64,000 bases of DNA from Fragum whitleyi (lineage: Eukaryota; Mollusca; Bivalvia; Cardiida; Cardiidae). Every line of letters starts with the position of its first letter. Position 1 is the stretch's first letter. This document shows, in pieces, positions 1-11,945 of this stretch. The stretch lies in contig OX411545.1 in assembly GCA_948146395.1 (NCBI GenBank), positions 23,639,526 to 23,703,525 on the forward strand, written 5' to 3'. A model generated the notes under the pieces. It saw nothing but the letters and a program-made list of their open reading frames with translations. It was not told the origin of the DNA and did not search any database. The position numbers and the translations under genes are program-made.

Positions 1-344
1 TTTATGAGTGTTTATATAACTGCACTTAAACAAAACAAAAGTAAACATTGTACATGAGAAAAGATTAATGCAACAGAATGTAAGTGCTCATAAAAACTAA
101 TATCACTTACAATAGTTTTGAAATACCCAAGTTATTAGCTCTACATCGAAAAAGCATAATTAGCTAGCTTTACCATTTTTGTTAGCAAAGATGTATGGCT
201 ATATCACAACAAGAGTGCCAGAGTCACAATTTATAATTTGACCCCCTTGAAAATCTTTGATATTACACTGGTGTTTTTACACTAATGGAATAACTATGCA
301 AACTAGCTAAGACTGACATCAATCTTATATTTTCATTGTGAAAA

Positions 345-740
345 TGTGGTTATAATGGATTTGCTGAGGCCATTTCGCAAACGGCATTATATGTTTTGCA
401 GAATAAATATAATCCATAAACGTCAAAACTTCATTTTATCAGAAAAAATCGGGTCATATAATAAATAGAATATCAAATTTGTGCTAAAATCAAATACTGA
501 ATTTAATGAAATTGTCATCTAGAACAGATAAAAACTCGGCATATATATACAATTAGTAGAATATCAAATTTGTGCTAAAATAAAATACCGAATTTATTGA
601 ACTTGTCATCTAGAACAGATAAAAACTCAGCACAGCCTTGTTTTTATCTGTTTAGAATGACCGTTTTATCTGTTTAAGATGACTTTAATACATTCAGTAT
701 TCAATGACCACTCATTCAATATCCTCTATATACACCGCCA
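345..740. repeat. MITE-like repeat, copy 1 (inverted relative to 36005..36310)
   Basis: This stretch shares long blocks with 36005..36310 in the opposite orientation, including GAATATCAAATTTGTGCTAA, AACAGATAAAAAC and the edge AATGACCACTCATTCAATAT. The first block occurs twice here (about 468 and 557), so this copy has an internal duplication of roughly 90 bp. No coding potential is seen. It lies in or downstream of the KIND-gene exon at 979..1151. Confidence 0.6.
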
Positions 741-978
741 CAGAAAAATTTAAATAAAAGCCCTTTTTTCAGTTAAGCAGCTTACTCATCAAATCACATG
801 GTCAAGTGATATTGAGCGTTCTTTGAAAGTTTTATGTGAATCTGTCCATTATTGAAAGAGGAGTTATGCTAACAAAAAAAAATGGATTTTAGTCACTACA
901 ACCTGCAAAACGAAATTCTTGGGATTCAGCATGGGTTGATATACATTTTTAAAAGACCCAAAGAAAAGTGATAATTAC

Positions 979-1982
979 CTGTTCAACTGCGGATGAGGTC
1001 ATGACGAAACCCTCCTCCGTCTCCGGCGCCATATAGTTAGCATATTGTTGAACTTTACGAGCACTGCCAAACTCTACCTGACTATTCACGGTTAAGTGAA
1101 TACAATCTGGATTTATCACGAAAGCTGGGCCGAATTCGTTGTACACTTGACCTGGAATATTGTATGTTAAAGAATGTAATTTAATACATACAAAAATACA
1201 GAGGTACAGATAAGAGGGGGTTAAGCCAGTCTAAAATCTTTATTTCTCAATGAAAATCTATATTGTTGGTAATCATTTGAATCGTCTCCACAAGACAATT
1301 CCAATAAGTACCAGCAACATATGGTTTGTACTATCATTATTTAAAATACTTTCATCTTAAATCCAAAATATCTGGGTTTTCCTTGACCCCCTGTTTCTTT
1401 GAATTTGGACCCCCCTTTTTTGAAACGAAACCCAAAATTGTCAAAGAAACATTCTTTATCTAGTTTAAAGGGGGTCATAATGTGGAAAATTGACCCCCAG
1501 TTTTGAACATAGAGGGAAAACCCTGAAATATGCCGTCTATCTGTACATAGCTCTGCAAATCTTATCATCCTATCCTTATATTACATAGAATGAAGTTAAA
1601 AAGTAACACAAAAAGAGAGCAATGGCCCTAGATGTATACATGATTTTGAATTTAGATTGATCAAAAATTTTCTAATAAAGCATGTTCCTTTACAGTCTTG
1701 GATTTAAGTGACTCCAGGTCAGAAATCTACTGGAGAAAGTAACTGTTAATGAATTTTCTATGGTCTATTAGATAAACAAACTGACCCTCAAATCATCCCC
1801 AGGAGACCTGTTATTTCTTCATGGTATGTTTACTGATAAGCCCAATGTGTAATTTGAGAAACTCACATATTGCGTATTTTTCTAGTAAATCAACTTGGAA
1901 CTTTTTATCAGTTGAACTACTTGTTTTATAAAATTGACCCATTTCTAGATATTAGAAAAAACATCTTTTAACACGGAGATTT

Positions 1983-2013
<31 letters not shown>

Positions 2014-5000
2014 TGTAAACAATTATTCCTGTTAAAAAAGAAAAAAGTCTAGTAATTAGATGTTGTAGATTTTTATACCATTTACAAACAGCATTTTTCT
2101 TTGTGAGGTTTTATGTCATTTTCAAAAGAACATTAAAAGACACCACATGGTACTTTCAGCTGTCTTACCCAGATTACACAAAATGCACAATTCTTCACTC
2201 ATCTAAATTCAATGATTTTCAAGAGTAAATTCAGTTTGAGTTCAAATTAAAAAAAAAAAAGAAAAATATTGCAGAAGACAGAGAAAGAGAGAAAGTGCTT
2301 GAGACAATTTTTTTTCCTTAAAGTTTTCCTACTTTATTACCTTCAGTGCCATTTTTACATTTAGTTACAGAAAAAGACACAAAGCATTTTATACTCTTGA
2401 GAAATATAAAAAAAAAATTCTTGATTTACATATTATAAGAAATATATCATTTTTTTATAAATGTAATTTAAGTCTATTGTCAATTTCATTGTCATTTAGG
2501 CATGTACTCCTGGATAATGGGTTGTATGTGTTATATTTTGTGTTACATAAATAATGTAATTATGATATATAAAAAATCTAAAGATTATGACATAATCCCC
2601 CTTTAAATCTGGTTTATGTTTTTAACAAAATTGTTTTAAAAGACGGAGAATTTTCTTTTTATTCACGGATATGTATGAAACTGAAACGTAATTACACTGA
2701 AGTATGAATCAATTGAAAATTAAACCCAGTATTCATAGAGTCTGATTAGGTTTAGAGTTTCATATCTCTATAAATTGAAATAATATGTGTGCGTAAAACG
2801 CTTATTCCCACAAAATGGCTTCTGTAGAAGATTGAACTTTGTAATTGCCATTGGCCTTGATGGATGACCTTGACCTTGAATGATGAGTATTGATAAGAGG
2901 ATACTTCATGACAAGTATGAGCACTCACTCCTTAGTGTTAGTAAGTAACAGCAAAGTGTTTGGTTTGCAGGTTGATATTCTAGACAGACGGACGGACATC
3001 AGTAAAGCAATATGCCCCGGATCTTTCGATGTTGGGGCATAAAAATACTATCTTCAAGCTTATTAGTTTAGAATCATGAAGTAAAATCACCACAGCTTCC
3101 CCCATAAAAGAAAGATTTCTTTCAATACTACTTTGTGAACAAGATTATCAAATTAGCTGTGTACTCAAAATTGAACTATGAAACCAATTTGTCAGATAAT
3201 CAGTTTGCAGAATCTGTATGAACACTGACTGGTTAAATTAAATGATAAATGAAAGTTGGGTAAAAAAAACAATTTGATAGATTTTTGTATTATTTTGTGT
3301 AATTCTGGTCATTTCCATTTCTGTATGGCATATAGGAAAAATTAATAAATTTCATAATATCTAACCATTTATGAAAATTTAATCTATCTATAAAAGGCAT
3401 CATGTTTTCTACCCTGATGAAATGTTGCTTTTTTTATAATGACAAGAGACCACGGAATATATTACAATCTATGAAGAATGTATGGAAATGACGGCTGCCC
3501 ATAAAAGTGATATTTTTCATTTGATCACAATATCTTTAATGGTTGATAAAAGATATCACTAGGCTCAAATCAATGTAAAGTTTGGTTGAAATCGATCATT
3601 TAGTTTTGGGGTCGAACTGATTTTTAGCTCGCCCGGGACGAAAGTCTCGGAAGAACTATTGCCATACCCTCGGATGTCTCGTCGGCGTCGGTATCGGCGT
3701 CCACATTAGGTTAAAGTTTTTATTTCTATCAATATTAATCCTAGAGGCTTTATATTTTACACAAACACTCATTAGGGTATAGGCTTTCATTTCAGACAAG
3801 CACCCATGTCAAAATGACCTTGAGACAGTTACCTTGACCCTTTTAAAAAACTTTAATCAAAAACTTTAACCAAAAAAATTAACCAAAAAACTTTAACTTT
3901 GCTATTTTTTTTTTCTGAATGCTTTACCTAGGGACATCATTATTTCATATTTGCACTGACCAAGTGATATGCTTACACCAGAGACCAAGTGCCTTGACAT
4001 TTTGACTTTGACCTTGACTATTTATGGACTAAGAAATCTTTAACCAAAAAACCTTTAACCTTGCTTATATTTTCTGATGTTTTACCTAGGGAGATCATAA
4101 CTTCATATACACACTCACTAGATGATAGGCTTTCACCAGAAACCAAGCTCCTTTACATTTTGACTTTAATCTTTTATGGATTTAGAAAAACTTTAACCAA
4201 AAACTTTAACCTTGCATATTTTTTCTGAGAGCTTTTACCTAGGGACATCATAACCTCATGTACAGACTCACCAGGGGATAGGCTTTCACCAATAACAAAG
4301 GTCCTTGATAATTCAACCTTGACCTTTTATTTACTTATAAACACTTTAACAAAAAAAAAACTTTAACCTTGCTTATATTTTCTGAGTGCTTATACCTATG
4401 GTCATTACACCTTTATTTCTGTCTTTTTTCTAAATCAGACTGATATATATTAGATAATGGACTTTTACGAAAATTATTGACCTTGAACTTTGATCTTTGG
4501 TCAAGTGCTGTTTGTGACAAGCAGTAGTTTGGGCGAGCTACGTTGTCCGCTGACAACTCTTGTTAAAGTTTCCACTTATGATATATAAATATATGATATA
4601 TAAATATATGACCTCCACCCAATAAGGGCATGGTATTTTAACAGCCTGATAAAGGATCACCTAAGGATACTTACTAACACTAAGGAGAGTCACATGCTGA
4701 GATATTCTTGCAAAGAAAGATCGATGAATAACATATTTCACTAAAAAAACAGAAAAACACACAAATTTCAGTCAAATTTGCCCGAGAGATTTCTTGTTTT
4801 AGATTTTCATTATTTTGGTCTCTTTTCAATCGTATACATTTATATTTGTAGAATTTGTAGAATTTGTCTTTGAAAAAATTCTGGACTTTCAGAATTTTTT
4901 AATACGAGCTTGAAACACAGGGGTAAATCTTAACTGTGAATTACGTGATTAAACTAAGTCATACATTATGGTGACTATTATTCAATGAAGAAAAGTAGCT

Positions 5001-8000
5001 AGAACAACTTTCTCTTGATTTACTTTCAGTAAACTTTTTTTAACGATACAACACTTAACAACTGTCATACTTATTTTCTGTATATTCGATATTGCTATGC
5101 AAAACAGTATTGTCAATGCAGATTTGTAAGAATTTTTGTAGTCAAAAAATAGTAAACAAACATTATGTTAAGATCACATTGTTTACAAGAATTCAAAAAT
5201 CCTGTTGTTATTACACTTTGCAAGACTTTTGGGATGTAAGATGGGCTAATTGGTGATTTTGAAAGAGGGTGATGATAAACAAGATGTGTTTGTGAAACAC
5301 GAATGCCCCCGTAACAGCGTTCTTGATAAGGCAAAGGTTAAGTTTTCGGTTAAGTTTTCGGACAGACGGACGGACAGACAGGCAGACGGAAATGAGTAAA
5401 ACAATATGCCCCCGATCTCTCGATACAGGGTCATAAAAATATACTAATTCTTACAAAAAATGTTCGGTAACGTAGGTCACCACTTTTGCAATAATTCATG
5501 TATTTAATTAAATTTTACCTTACTTTTTTCGATTCAAATGAATTACTCTGTTCTACACATGTAATTTAAGCTCCAAATCTCTTTTCAAACCTTTTTTTGT
5601 TTACACAATTGAAGAAAATGTATTCCCTTTAACTGAGACTATGAAATAATTTCTTGAAAAATTATTTAAACTCATTTTTCATATGAAAATATTTCTTCTA
5701 ATAAATTGGGATTTCAGCCTTAAATCCAATTTTTTTCTAAGACTGCTAGATAATCAGTCAAATTTACCCTTGTTTTTTGTTTTCTTACACTGCAATTTTG
5801 CAAAAGCAAAGTGGAAAAGTGAATGGAAACGCCAAGTTGAGAACAAAATTTACATGCTTAATAATGTCTTTGGCCCACTAAATTTTGTCACTTCCCGTTT
5901 CTTTTCATGTAAAAAATATCGTTTGAATAGTTTTACAACAGCATAAAATAAAAAAAAGTACATATATGTATATATAAATTGCTGGTTGAATCCCCGTAGT
6001 GTAACAAAATATATATTTTTTCCACATACCTATTTTATTATACTCGCTAAGATGAAAAGTATTTGTATTCCTGGCCTTTGTAAGGTTTAATAGTTTCTGT
6101 ATGTAGTCTTTCAATATTTAGACAACTGAATTTCTTACCACTAACAAGATCAGAAACCATTTTCTGCAATATTAAAGGAATTTCTTGTTTTTGAACTACG
6201 TTACCAGCCGTGTGATCTACGTTACCAAATAACACTATGCTTCACGGATGTTAAATCAAAAGAATCACCATAACAATCTAACTTATGTTTATTAGAGTTA
6301 TCCAAGCTAGCATGAAAGGCATACATGTGTTTTCAACATTTTTTCATACTAATATTCGAGCTTTATTCGACCTGGTATTAAATATGGCATCTCTTGATAA
6401 ATTCTAAGTAATCACCTTATAATCTCATTGTAATTCGTGGTAAGTTGAACACCCAATATGTTACACTGATCGCTAAAACTGTTTCAAGAGTAATTTTAAT
6501 GCGTTAAACGATGCTAAGTGCATTTTACTGTTTACGATAGTAACGAAGTTCACAATCACGTATTTCACTAAAACTGATTTGTCGTAGTCTAATTGTGTGT
6601 GCTTTAGATACTCTACAAACTTTACAAACTAATATTGAAAGGTACAGTTCAAGCCTTAACTGGCAAAAGTTAGAATGAAATTCATTTACTTCTTAAAGCA
6701 GATCTGTATGGTAACGTAGTTCACTTCTTTTTCTTGAAAAATGAAAGTCTTATTTAGAGAGTGGAAGACGATTTCTTTAAGAGATTCGGGCCACCATATC
6801 GATTGTTAAATTAAATTTTTATCTTATGTGAAGCTTTTTTACATATTATTACTTCCCTACGGTTGTCCAAAACCATTTCTATGTTAACCTCAAAGCGGTA
6901 ACGTAATTCACTGTACTTTTGTGACATTAATTAAAAAGCTGTCAGATAATAACTAAGATACAAAGGCATCTTGATTGGGTTGCAGCTTAAAATGTAACAT
7001 TTTAAGGCAAATTTGATTAATTTGTCTAAACGAAAAAAATAAAAGAAACCCCATTGAGGACCAGGTAAAATATACTACCCTAAAACTGGACACGCGATTT
7101 ACACATTTCACACCATTATAAAATCCACTTATTTCATGATTAAGAGGAATGAATACTTATAATTATTTTTATCAGACAGACATTGACCTCTCCTTGTCAT
7201 AGGAACAAAATTTGGTGTCAAACCTTTTAAAACATTCGATAAAATAGCTTTGGACATCGGTGTGCGTTTTTCTGGTTTTTTAGTGATTTTTCATCAAATC
7301 ACAATGCATTTTTCTCGGGATATTCCAGTGAAATTTGGTTGAAATCAATCAATTAAGTTTTGAGAAAATGATTTTCAAAGTGTCCATTATGTAACATATT
7401 GAGAAATGACCTCAGCTCATAAAAGACATGTTTTCATATGACACCAATATGTTTCTGTAGACTGATAAAAGCTTGCTAAAGGATCATTCCAGTGAAATTT
7501 TGTTTATATCTGTTTCTTAGATTTTAGAAATATCATATATTTCCATAAATGGAAATTAGCCATGTCCATAAAGCCTTAACTTTTTTTTTCATTGGATAAA
7601 AAAAAATATAGAACAACTTTGAAAGAGGGTTACATTAGGATCAATCCTGTGAAGTTTGGTTAAAATTCATTCAATAGTTTTGTGAGAAGAATTCTAAAGA
7701 AAAAGTTTCAACTGGACGCACAATAGACACAGTGCCATGACAATAGCTCCAATGTCCTTTGGCCATTGGAGCTAAAACTACTGCTTACTCCTTAAAAGAA
7801 GATGGTTAGCAATCATATGTATTTATATGCAACAGTACAAACCTCTTTACTCAAAGTAAAGAGAGGGGTATAGGGTAATGAATTTTTTTTTTCTAAATGT
7901 TTTCCTATGTTGTTGGAACTCATTTAAATGGTCCTAATCAGACAATTGTAATGAATATACAAAATACACATCTTTGTTGCACTACAATCAGAATATTTAA

Positions 8001-10176
8001 ATTTGAAAATTTATCTAAATCTCCCATTGTTGCAAACATAAATTCAGTAGAATTGTAACACTGATAAGAACACATGGTTGATTTCCTGTTATCAGTTTTA
8101 CTGGTCTATAGTAGCTTGAATGTTTATACAGCCCTCATGCTGTTAAACTCTCCAAGAATGCCATAATGACCGTTACGGTGATTAGGAGAACTGATTTTAT
8201 CTCGGTGCTGCAAAAGCCCCATTCTGATCACTTAAATGTATGACTGTTTAAGAAGACTTAAAGTCTGTAAACAAAAAAGATATGAGCCAGTGTGTGATAT
8301 TTCCAACAATTTCACATATATGCCCAAAGTAAAGCTTCTGGTCAGTCTATGCATCCGCACGGACTGACCAGAGTCTTCACTGTGCCCTGTGAACATAGAC
8401 AAGGTCTTAACCCTTGTCATACTGAACCCGGAATATTCCTGCCTTGGCAGGAGCTATAGACAAACATCATGTGCAGTCTGATGTTAGTCTGCACCACCTG
8501 TTTCTCACTTTGAAACCAGAATTGTAAATAAATTTTGTTTTTCAAATAATAATTGACCTACAGTTGGTACTTTCAGTGCTTTTTGCCCTTTGATTTTGAT
8601 GCAAATTTTTAGCCAAAATTTATTCAGCATCCCTATTCTGACAGTCAGCATATATTATTATTGAATTGTGTTGTTGTCTATGCTGCTTAACGTTCATACC
8701 TCGGACCTGTGTGAAATTGTGGTAAATGTTAAACACAGGCTCATATTTCATTAAAAGTTTAAACATTCTGAACAAGGTTTATAAAGATTGGACCAAAATT
8801 TTTGCCCCAAGAAGGTTATCTAGAAGTTTGTCTTTAGGCCCCTTTTTCTGTGATTTCCCATGGAACTTTCCCCATTTTCGATAGGGTTCATCCTTGACCC
8901 TTACTAAGATTCTGACTTAGTTTCATGAAAAACTAGGCTAAAAGGCTAAAATTGTGATCTTTAGATCAAGTGCTGACAAGGAAATTGTCATTAAGACCCC
9001 TTTTCCCGTGTGCACAAGTGTGTGATTTCCGCAGTGAAATAATATAGGACATCTTCATAAGAGGTTTTGCTGATCCTTAAATCTTTTTGGACTTTTTTGT
9101 TGGCATGAAACCAGATAGAACATTAGTCTTTAGAGGTAACAAAAGCATTTATTACACAGACAATATTAAATAATACACACTTATGCACTTGATAACAATC
9201 TCAGCCTTAATCATTTCATAAATATCTTTTACTACAAAAGTATACATATGTATGCATAGAGAAAAAAGTGATCACTGTTGCAAATTGAAGTGTCAGTGGA
9301 AAACTATCATAACAAGGGGTCAGTGCAATACTATTGTAAGTGACTATATATTTATAGGCACTTACAATAGTGTTGCACTGACCCCTCGATATATATAAAC
9401 TGATATTTAAATGCGTTATAATAACTTTGTATGGAGCCCCTAAAATATAATACTGAGTGTTTATTCTAGGCAGGGGAATTGGGCGATTCCCCCACTTTTT
9501 TCAAAGATTCCCCATATTTTTTTGATGTGTGGGGGATTTTTTGTTCAATAACCAAAGAGCATGAAATACTATGTTTCCCAATTGCATCAATTTTTGAGTT
9601 GAAATCCCCCACATTTTTAAAATCCAAGAATAAACACTGAATACTACTGGCAGGGCTGTGGAAATACGAGTTTTCTCAACTTGTCCCTGGACAGGTAAAA
9701 GCGGATTTTCTACTCATCCAGGATCAAAATGAACTTGTCCGCTACAGAGTAAATAGAAAAAATTGAAAAAAACATTGCCTTTTGATGAAGAAAATGCTGG
9801 TATCCAGCATTTTCTTCATTAAAAACAATGTTTTCTACCCTATATGAACATTAGGATGATTTCTCTTTTAATTCTTTTAAGTAGCATTACAAGATTTGCC
9901 CTTGTATTTACTTGTCCTTGGACAAGTGGCTTAGAAAAATTTACTTGTCCTCAAGTACAAAAGCCCGAGTCGGACAAGTCGGGCATGAGAATTCCACACC
10001 CCTGGCACATGAGGATGTAAAATTGTGAAATCATTTTTCACCCTACCTGACAAGAACAAGTCCTGTAAGTGTTCGGCCCCCATACAGAGGAACGCCCATA
10101 TTTCTGTGTCCGCCAGCGGGCCGCCCCGTACCTCAAGTACCTCACTCAGAGATACTTGGACCTGTACACTCGGCAT
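979..10176 (-). CDS. KIND-domain protein, PTPN13/FRMPD2-like, 5' part (two coding exons, partial)
   Basis: Exon A, 10047..10179, has an AG acceptor at 10180-10181 and donor GTAGGG. Its first ATG at 10176 opens a 43-codon run beginning MPSVQVQVSLSEVLEVRGGP. Exon B, 979..1151, has a CAG acceptor and donor GTAATT. It continues in phase for 57 codons and contains FVINPD and YMAPE, then the gene runs off the left edge. LSEVLEVRGGPL, EIWAFL and AEHLQDLF match the start of the KIND domain (kinase non-catalytic C-lobe fold), which sits at the extreme N-terminus of the tyrosine phosphatase PTPN13 and in FRMPD2. YMAPE corresponds to the APE-like segment of that fold. The start codon fits because PTPN13 also begins a few residues before this motif. 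FERM, PDZ and phosphatase domains would lie outside the window, so PTPN13, FRMPD2 or another KIND protein remain possible. KIND domains are protein-interaction modules without kinase activity. Confidence 0.8.
1198..1565. repeat. GAGGTACAGATA-type MITE, probably interrupted
   Basis: The left edge GAGGTACAGATAAGAGGGGG, the centre with AATCGTCTCCACAAGACAATT and the right edge CTATCTGTACATAGCTCTGCA match the ends and centre of the ~200-bp copy at 20703..20903. This copy is longer, with about 150 bp of extra T/A-rich sequence on its right side. Confidence 0.5.
1980..2013. repeat. poly-T followed by 21-base poly-G tract
   Basis: A run of about 13 T is followed directly by 21 uninterrupted G (1993..2013). 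Such a run can form G-quadruplexes. It lies in the KIND-gene intron, where the transcript carries the C-rich strand. Homopolymer length in assembled sequence is often unreliable. Confidence 0.9.
2975..3045 (+). repeat. GCCCCC-hairpin element, 3' end fragment
   Basis: The GACAGACGGACGGAC microsatellite, then AGTAAAGCAATATGCCCC and a hairpin ending GGGGCATAAAAA, is the same 3' end as in the copies at 5270, 42852 and 47304. Confidence 0.6.
3625..4565 (+). mobile_element. Pearl-like (Helitron-type) non-autonomous element with ~155-bp core repeats
   Basis: It begins TAGCTCGCCC and near its right end has the inverse GGGCGAGCTA (4531..4540), then a hairpin GTTGTC-cgct-GACAAC (4542..4557). Between them are about four units of 154-157 bp, marked by ACCTAGGGACATCAT at about 3927, 4084, 4238 and 4394. 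Each unit also carries AGGCTTTCACCAG and CTTTAACCTTGC. Core units of this length inside a small element with a 3' hairpin are typical of bivalve pearl elements, considered Helitron-derived. No protein is encoded. Confidence 0.6.
5270..5442 (+). repeat. GCCCCC-hairpin short non-autonomous element
   Basis: It opens with AACAAGATGTGTTTGTGAAA and GAATGCCCCCGTAACAGCG, continues through TTAAGTTTTCGG and a GACGGACAGACA microsatellite, and ends with a hairpin whose stem pairs ATGCCCC with a partly decayed GGGTCAT. Copies occur at 37712 (inverted), 42852 and 47304. Confidence 0.65.
7160..7776 (+). mobile_element. Possible degenerate pearl-like element
   Basis: Weakly repeated blocks (CCAGTGAAATTTGGTTGAAA at about 7327, then CCAGTGAAATTTTGTTTATA and CTGTGAAGTTTGGTTAAAAT) occur at ~150-bp spacing. 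The right end holds the hairpin AGCTCCAAT-gtcctttggcc-ATTGGAGCT followed by AAAA, resembling the 3' hairpins of the other pearl-like elements. The left boundary is a guess. Confidence 0.4.
8408..8640. repeat. TTAA-CCCTTGTCAT MITE, right end degraded
   Basis: It starts at TTAACCCTTGTCATACTGAA and follows the complete copy at 13787..14033 closely for about 230 bp (GGAGCTATAGACAAACATCA, CACCTGTTTCTCACTTT). It stops near TTATTCAGCATCCC without the terminal CAAGGGTTAA. Confidence 0.6.
9651..10004. mobile_element. hAT-like MITE (CAGGG...GTGTGGAA termini)
   Basis: It is bounded by CAGGGCTGTGGAAATACGAG and its inverse ending TTCCACACCCCTG. The subtermini contain repeated ACTTGTCC/GGACAAGT. The centre is a hairpin: AGAAAATGCTGG and CCAGCATTTTCT. 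Related copies are at 40665, 41315 and 42426; the last has a clear direct repeat of its target. It lies 42 bp from the splice donor of the KIND exon at 10047. Confidence 0.65.
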
Positions 10177-10224
10177 CCCCTGTAAACATAATAAACAGTT
10201 GTCTTAACCACCCTTACCAAAATA

Positions 10225-10425
10225 TATTGCCTCTCGCAAACATTTGCTGCAAATATGCAGCAAATTTGCAGCAAATGTTTGCGGCAAATTTGCTGCGAAT
10301 TCATTTTTCGTATGCAAATGAGCCTTCTTGCAAACAGTTTGCCGCAAACTTGCAGCAAACTGTTCTGGCAAACTCCTGGCAAACTCTCTGCAACCTTGCC
10401 GCAAACATCCTGCAAACAATTTTTT
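10225..10425. repeat. TTTGCNGCAAA repeat cluster 1
   Basis: It is a dense run of near-palindromic TTTGCTGCAAA / TTTGCGGCAAA / CTTGCAGCAAA units. It lies immediately upstream (in KIND-gene direction) of the exon at 10047..10179, so probably in an intron or 5' flank. Any reading frame through it gives low-complexity Cys/Gln/Ala/Asn-rich peptide; I do not regard it as coding. Confidence 0.75.
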
Positions 10426-10854
10426 GAACAACTCTCTTACTATAAATAAGGTATTTTTCCATTTCTAATAAGTTTCTTTTCTAATCCATGGGTCATAAAT
10501 GTTTTTATGAGCAATGTTTTAGTTTCTGAAGTTTCTTAGTAAAAAAAAATAAAAAAAAAAAAAAAGTGGAGTCTAGAGGATTTGAACAGGGGTTTTCCAG
10601 TTAAGGTCACAAAAAATATTTTATTAATATGTAAATCTGAGATTTCTTTCTCACACTTCATGATTCTTTATTCATTTGTCAGAGTAGACCTATGCTGACC
10701 TTCAACTATACCTTAGATCACTATACTATTACCCTATCTAAGTAGAATTTGATAAACCATACCTTTGTAACTGCTACGCTCAACCACTGGACCACTGAGG
10801 CAGATGGTTGAGATGATCTTTTAACATAGTAATAAACTTAATGTGGCTTCTAAT

Positions 10855-11005
10855 CTGCTGCAAACTTGCTGCAAACTGTTTGCGAGAACAGTTTGCTGCA
10901 AATTTGCTGCAAACAGTTGCCGCAAAGTTTGCTGCAACTGTTTGCAGCAAATTTGCGGCAAACTGTTCTCGCAAACAGTTTGCAGCAAGTTCGCAGCAAT
11001 GATGA
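10855..11005. repeat. TTTGCNGCAAA repeat cluster 2, foldback palindrome
   Basis: The arm at about 10856..10920 is the near-perfect reverse complement of 10936..11003. Both contain CTTGCTGCAAACTGTTTGCG and GAGAACAGTTTGC, separated by a loop of about 15 bp. It is a ~150-bp hairpin built from the same short units as clusters 1 and 3. Confidence 0.75.
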
Positions 11006-11669
11006 AGTAGTTAAATTTGAGCTGTTAAGCAAAATAGAACCATGTTAGGAGGGTGTAAAGTTTCAATTTTGGGAGGGACTACACTATCTGGGTAGGCTGG
11101 CTGGGTATAAATTTTTTCCGGTTTATGAATTTTCGGAATTTAGAATGAATATTCCTTAACCATATATCAATGTTTTTCTGTGTTGAACCTCTGGGTAACC
11201 TCTGCTGAATGATCAGACCCCTTTTTTTTATATTCACTTTATACTTTACCAAGATGGTATCTTTTCATGTTTGGGATGGCTTTTGAATTATTTACAGTTA
11301 GCTTCCTTGAGCATGTGCACAAAAATTCATATATCTTTAATAGTATTTAATGAAAATGAAATATATTAGTTTAAAAATGGAGTATTTGGCTGCTTTAGGT
11401 ACTGGTATAATGAAGGGACTGGATGTTAAAATAAGAAAAAAATCTTAGTAAATTTTCTTCCAACATTATTTTCACACTTAGATACAGTGTATGCTTAGAT
11501 CAGAATGCACATATATTCAGGATGATCTTAGTCTATACTGTCTGCTAAAGCCTTATGTAGGCATACAGCAGAAAATACTTAGATAAGCATGGGAAGGTTT
11601 AATAATGACTCAAAATAGCTATTTACAATTGGGATGAAACTTATAAGATTTTTTTTTTTCAAAGTTCAT

Positions 11670-11945
11670 CTTCTTGCAAACTTCCTGCTAAGTGCATGAT
11701 CTAACTAATGAAAAAATGAGTTCTCGCAAACTTACTGCAAACTTCCTGTTTGCGAATAGTTTGCAGGAACATATTTTTTTTATCTAAGGCGTTTGCATAA
11801 TGTTTGCAGTAAATGGATTTTCTGCCGCAAACACATGTTAAGTTGCTGCTAACTGTTCTTGCAAACAGATTAGTTTGTGCCAAATTTGCGGCAAATTTGC
11901 TGCAAATTTGCGGCAAATTTGCTGCAAATTTGCAGCAAACTTTGT
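11670..11945. repeat. TTTGCNGCAAA repeat cluster 3
   Basis: It has scattered GCAAACTTCCTG/GCAAACTTACTG units. At 11879..11940 is a regular tandem alternating TTTGCGGCAAA and TTTGCTGCAAA with a period of about 11 bp. Confidence 0.7.

Larger units (their letters stand above)
1152..10046 (-). other. Intron between the two KIND-gene coding exons
   Basis: This 8.9-kb intron is inferred from matching splice phase (1 nt carried over) and continuity of the KIND domain. It contains a poly-T/poly-G tract, pearl-like repeat families (3625..4565 and probably 7160..7776), GCCCCC-hairpin elements, a CCCTTGTCAT-type MITE and a hAT-like MITE ending 42 bp before the exon at 10047. Between these is AT-rich sequence with no recognised feature (for example 5450..7150). 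Confidence 0.65.
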
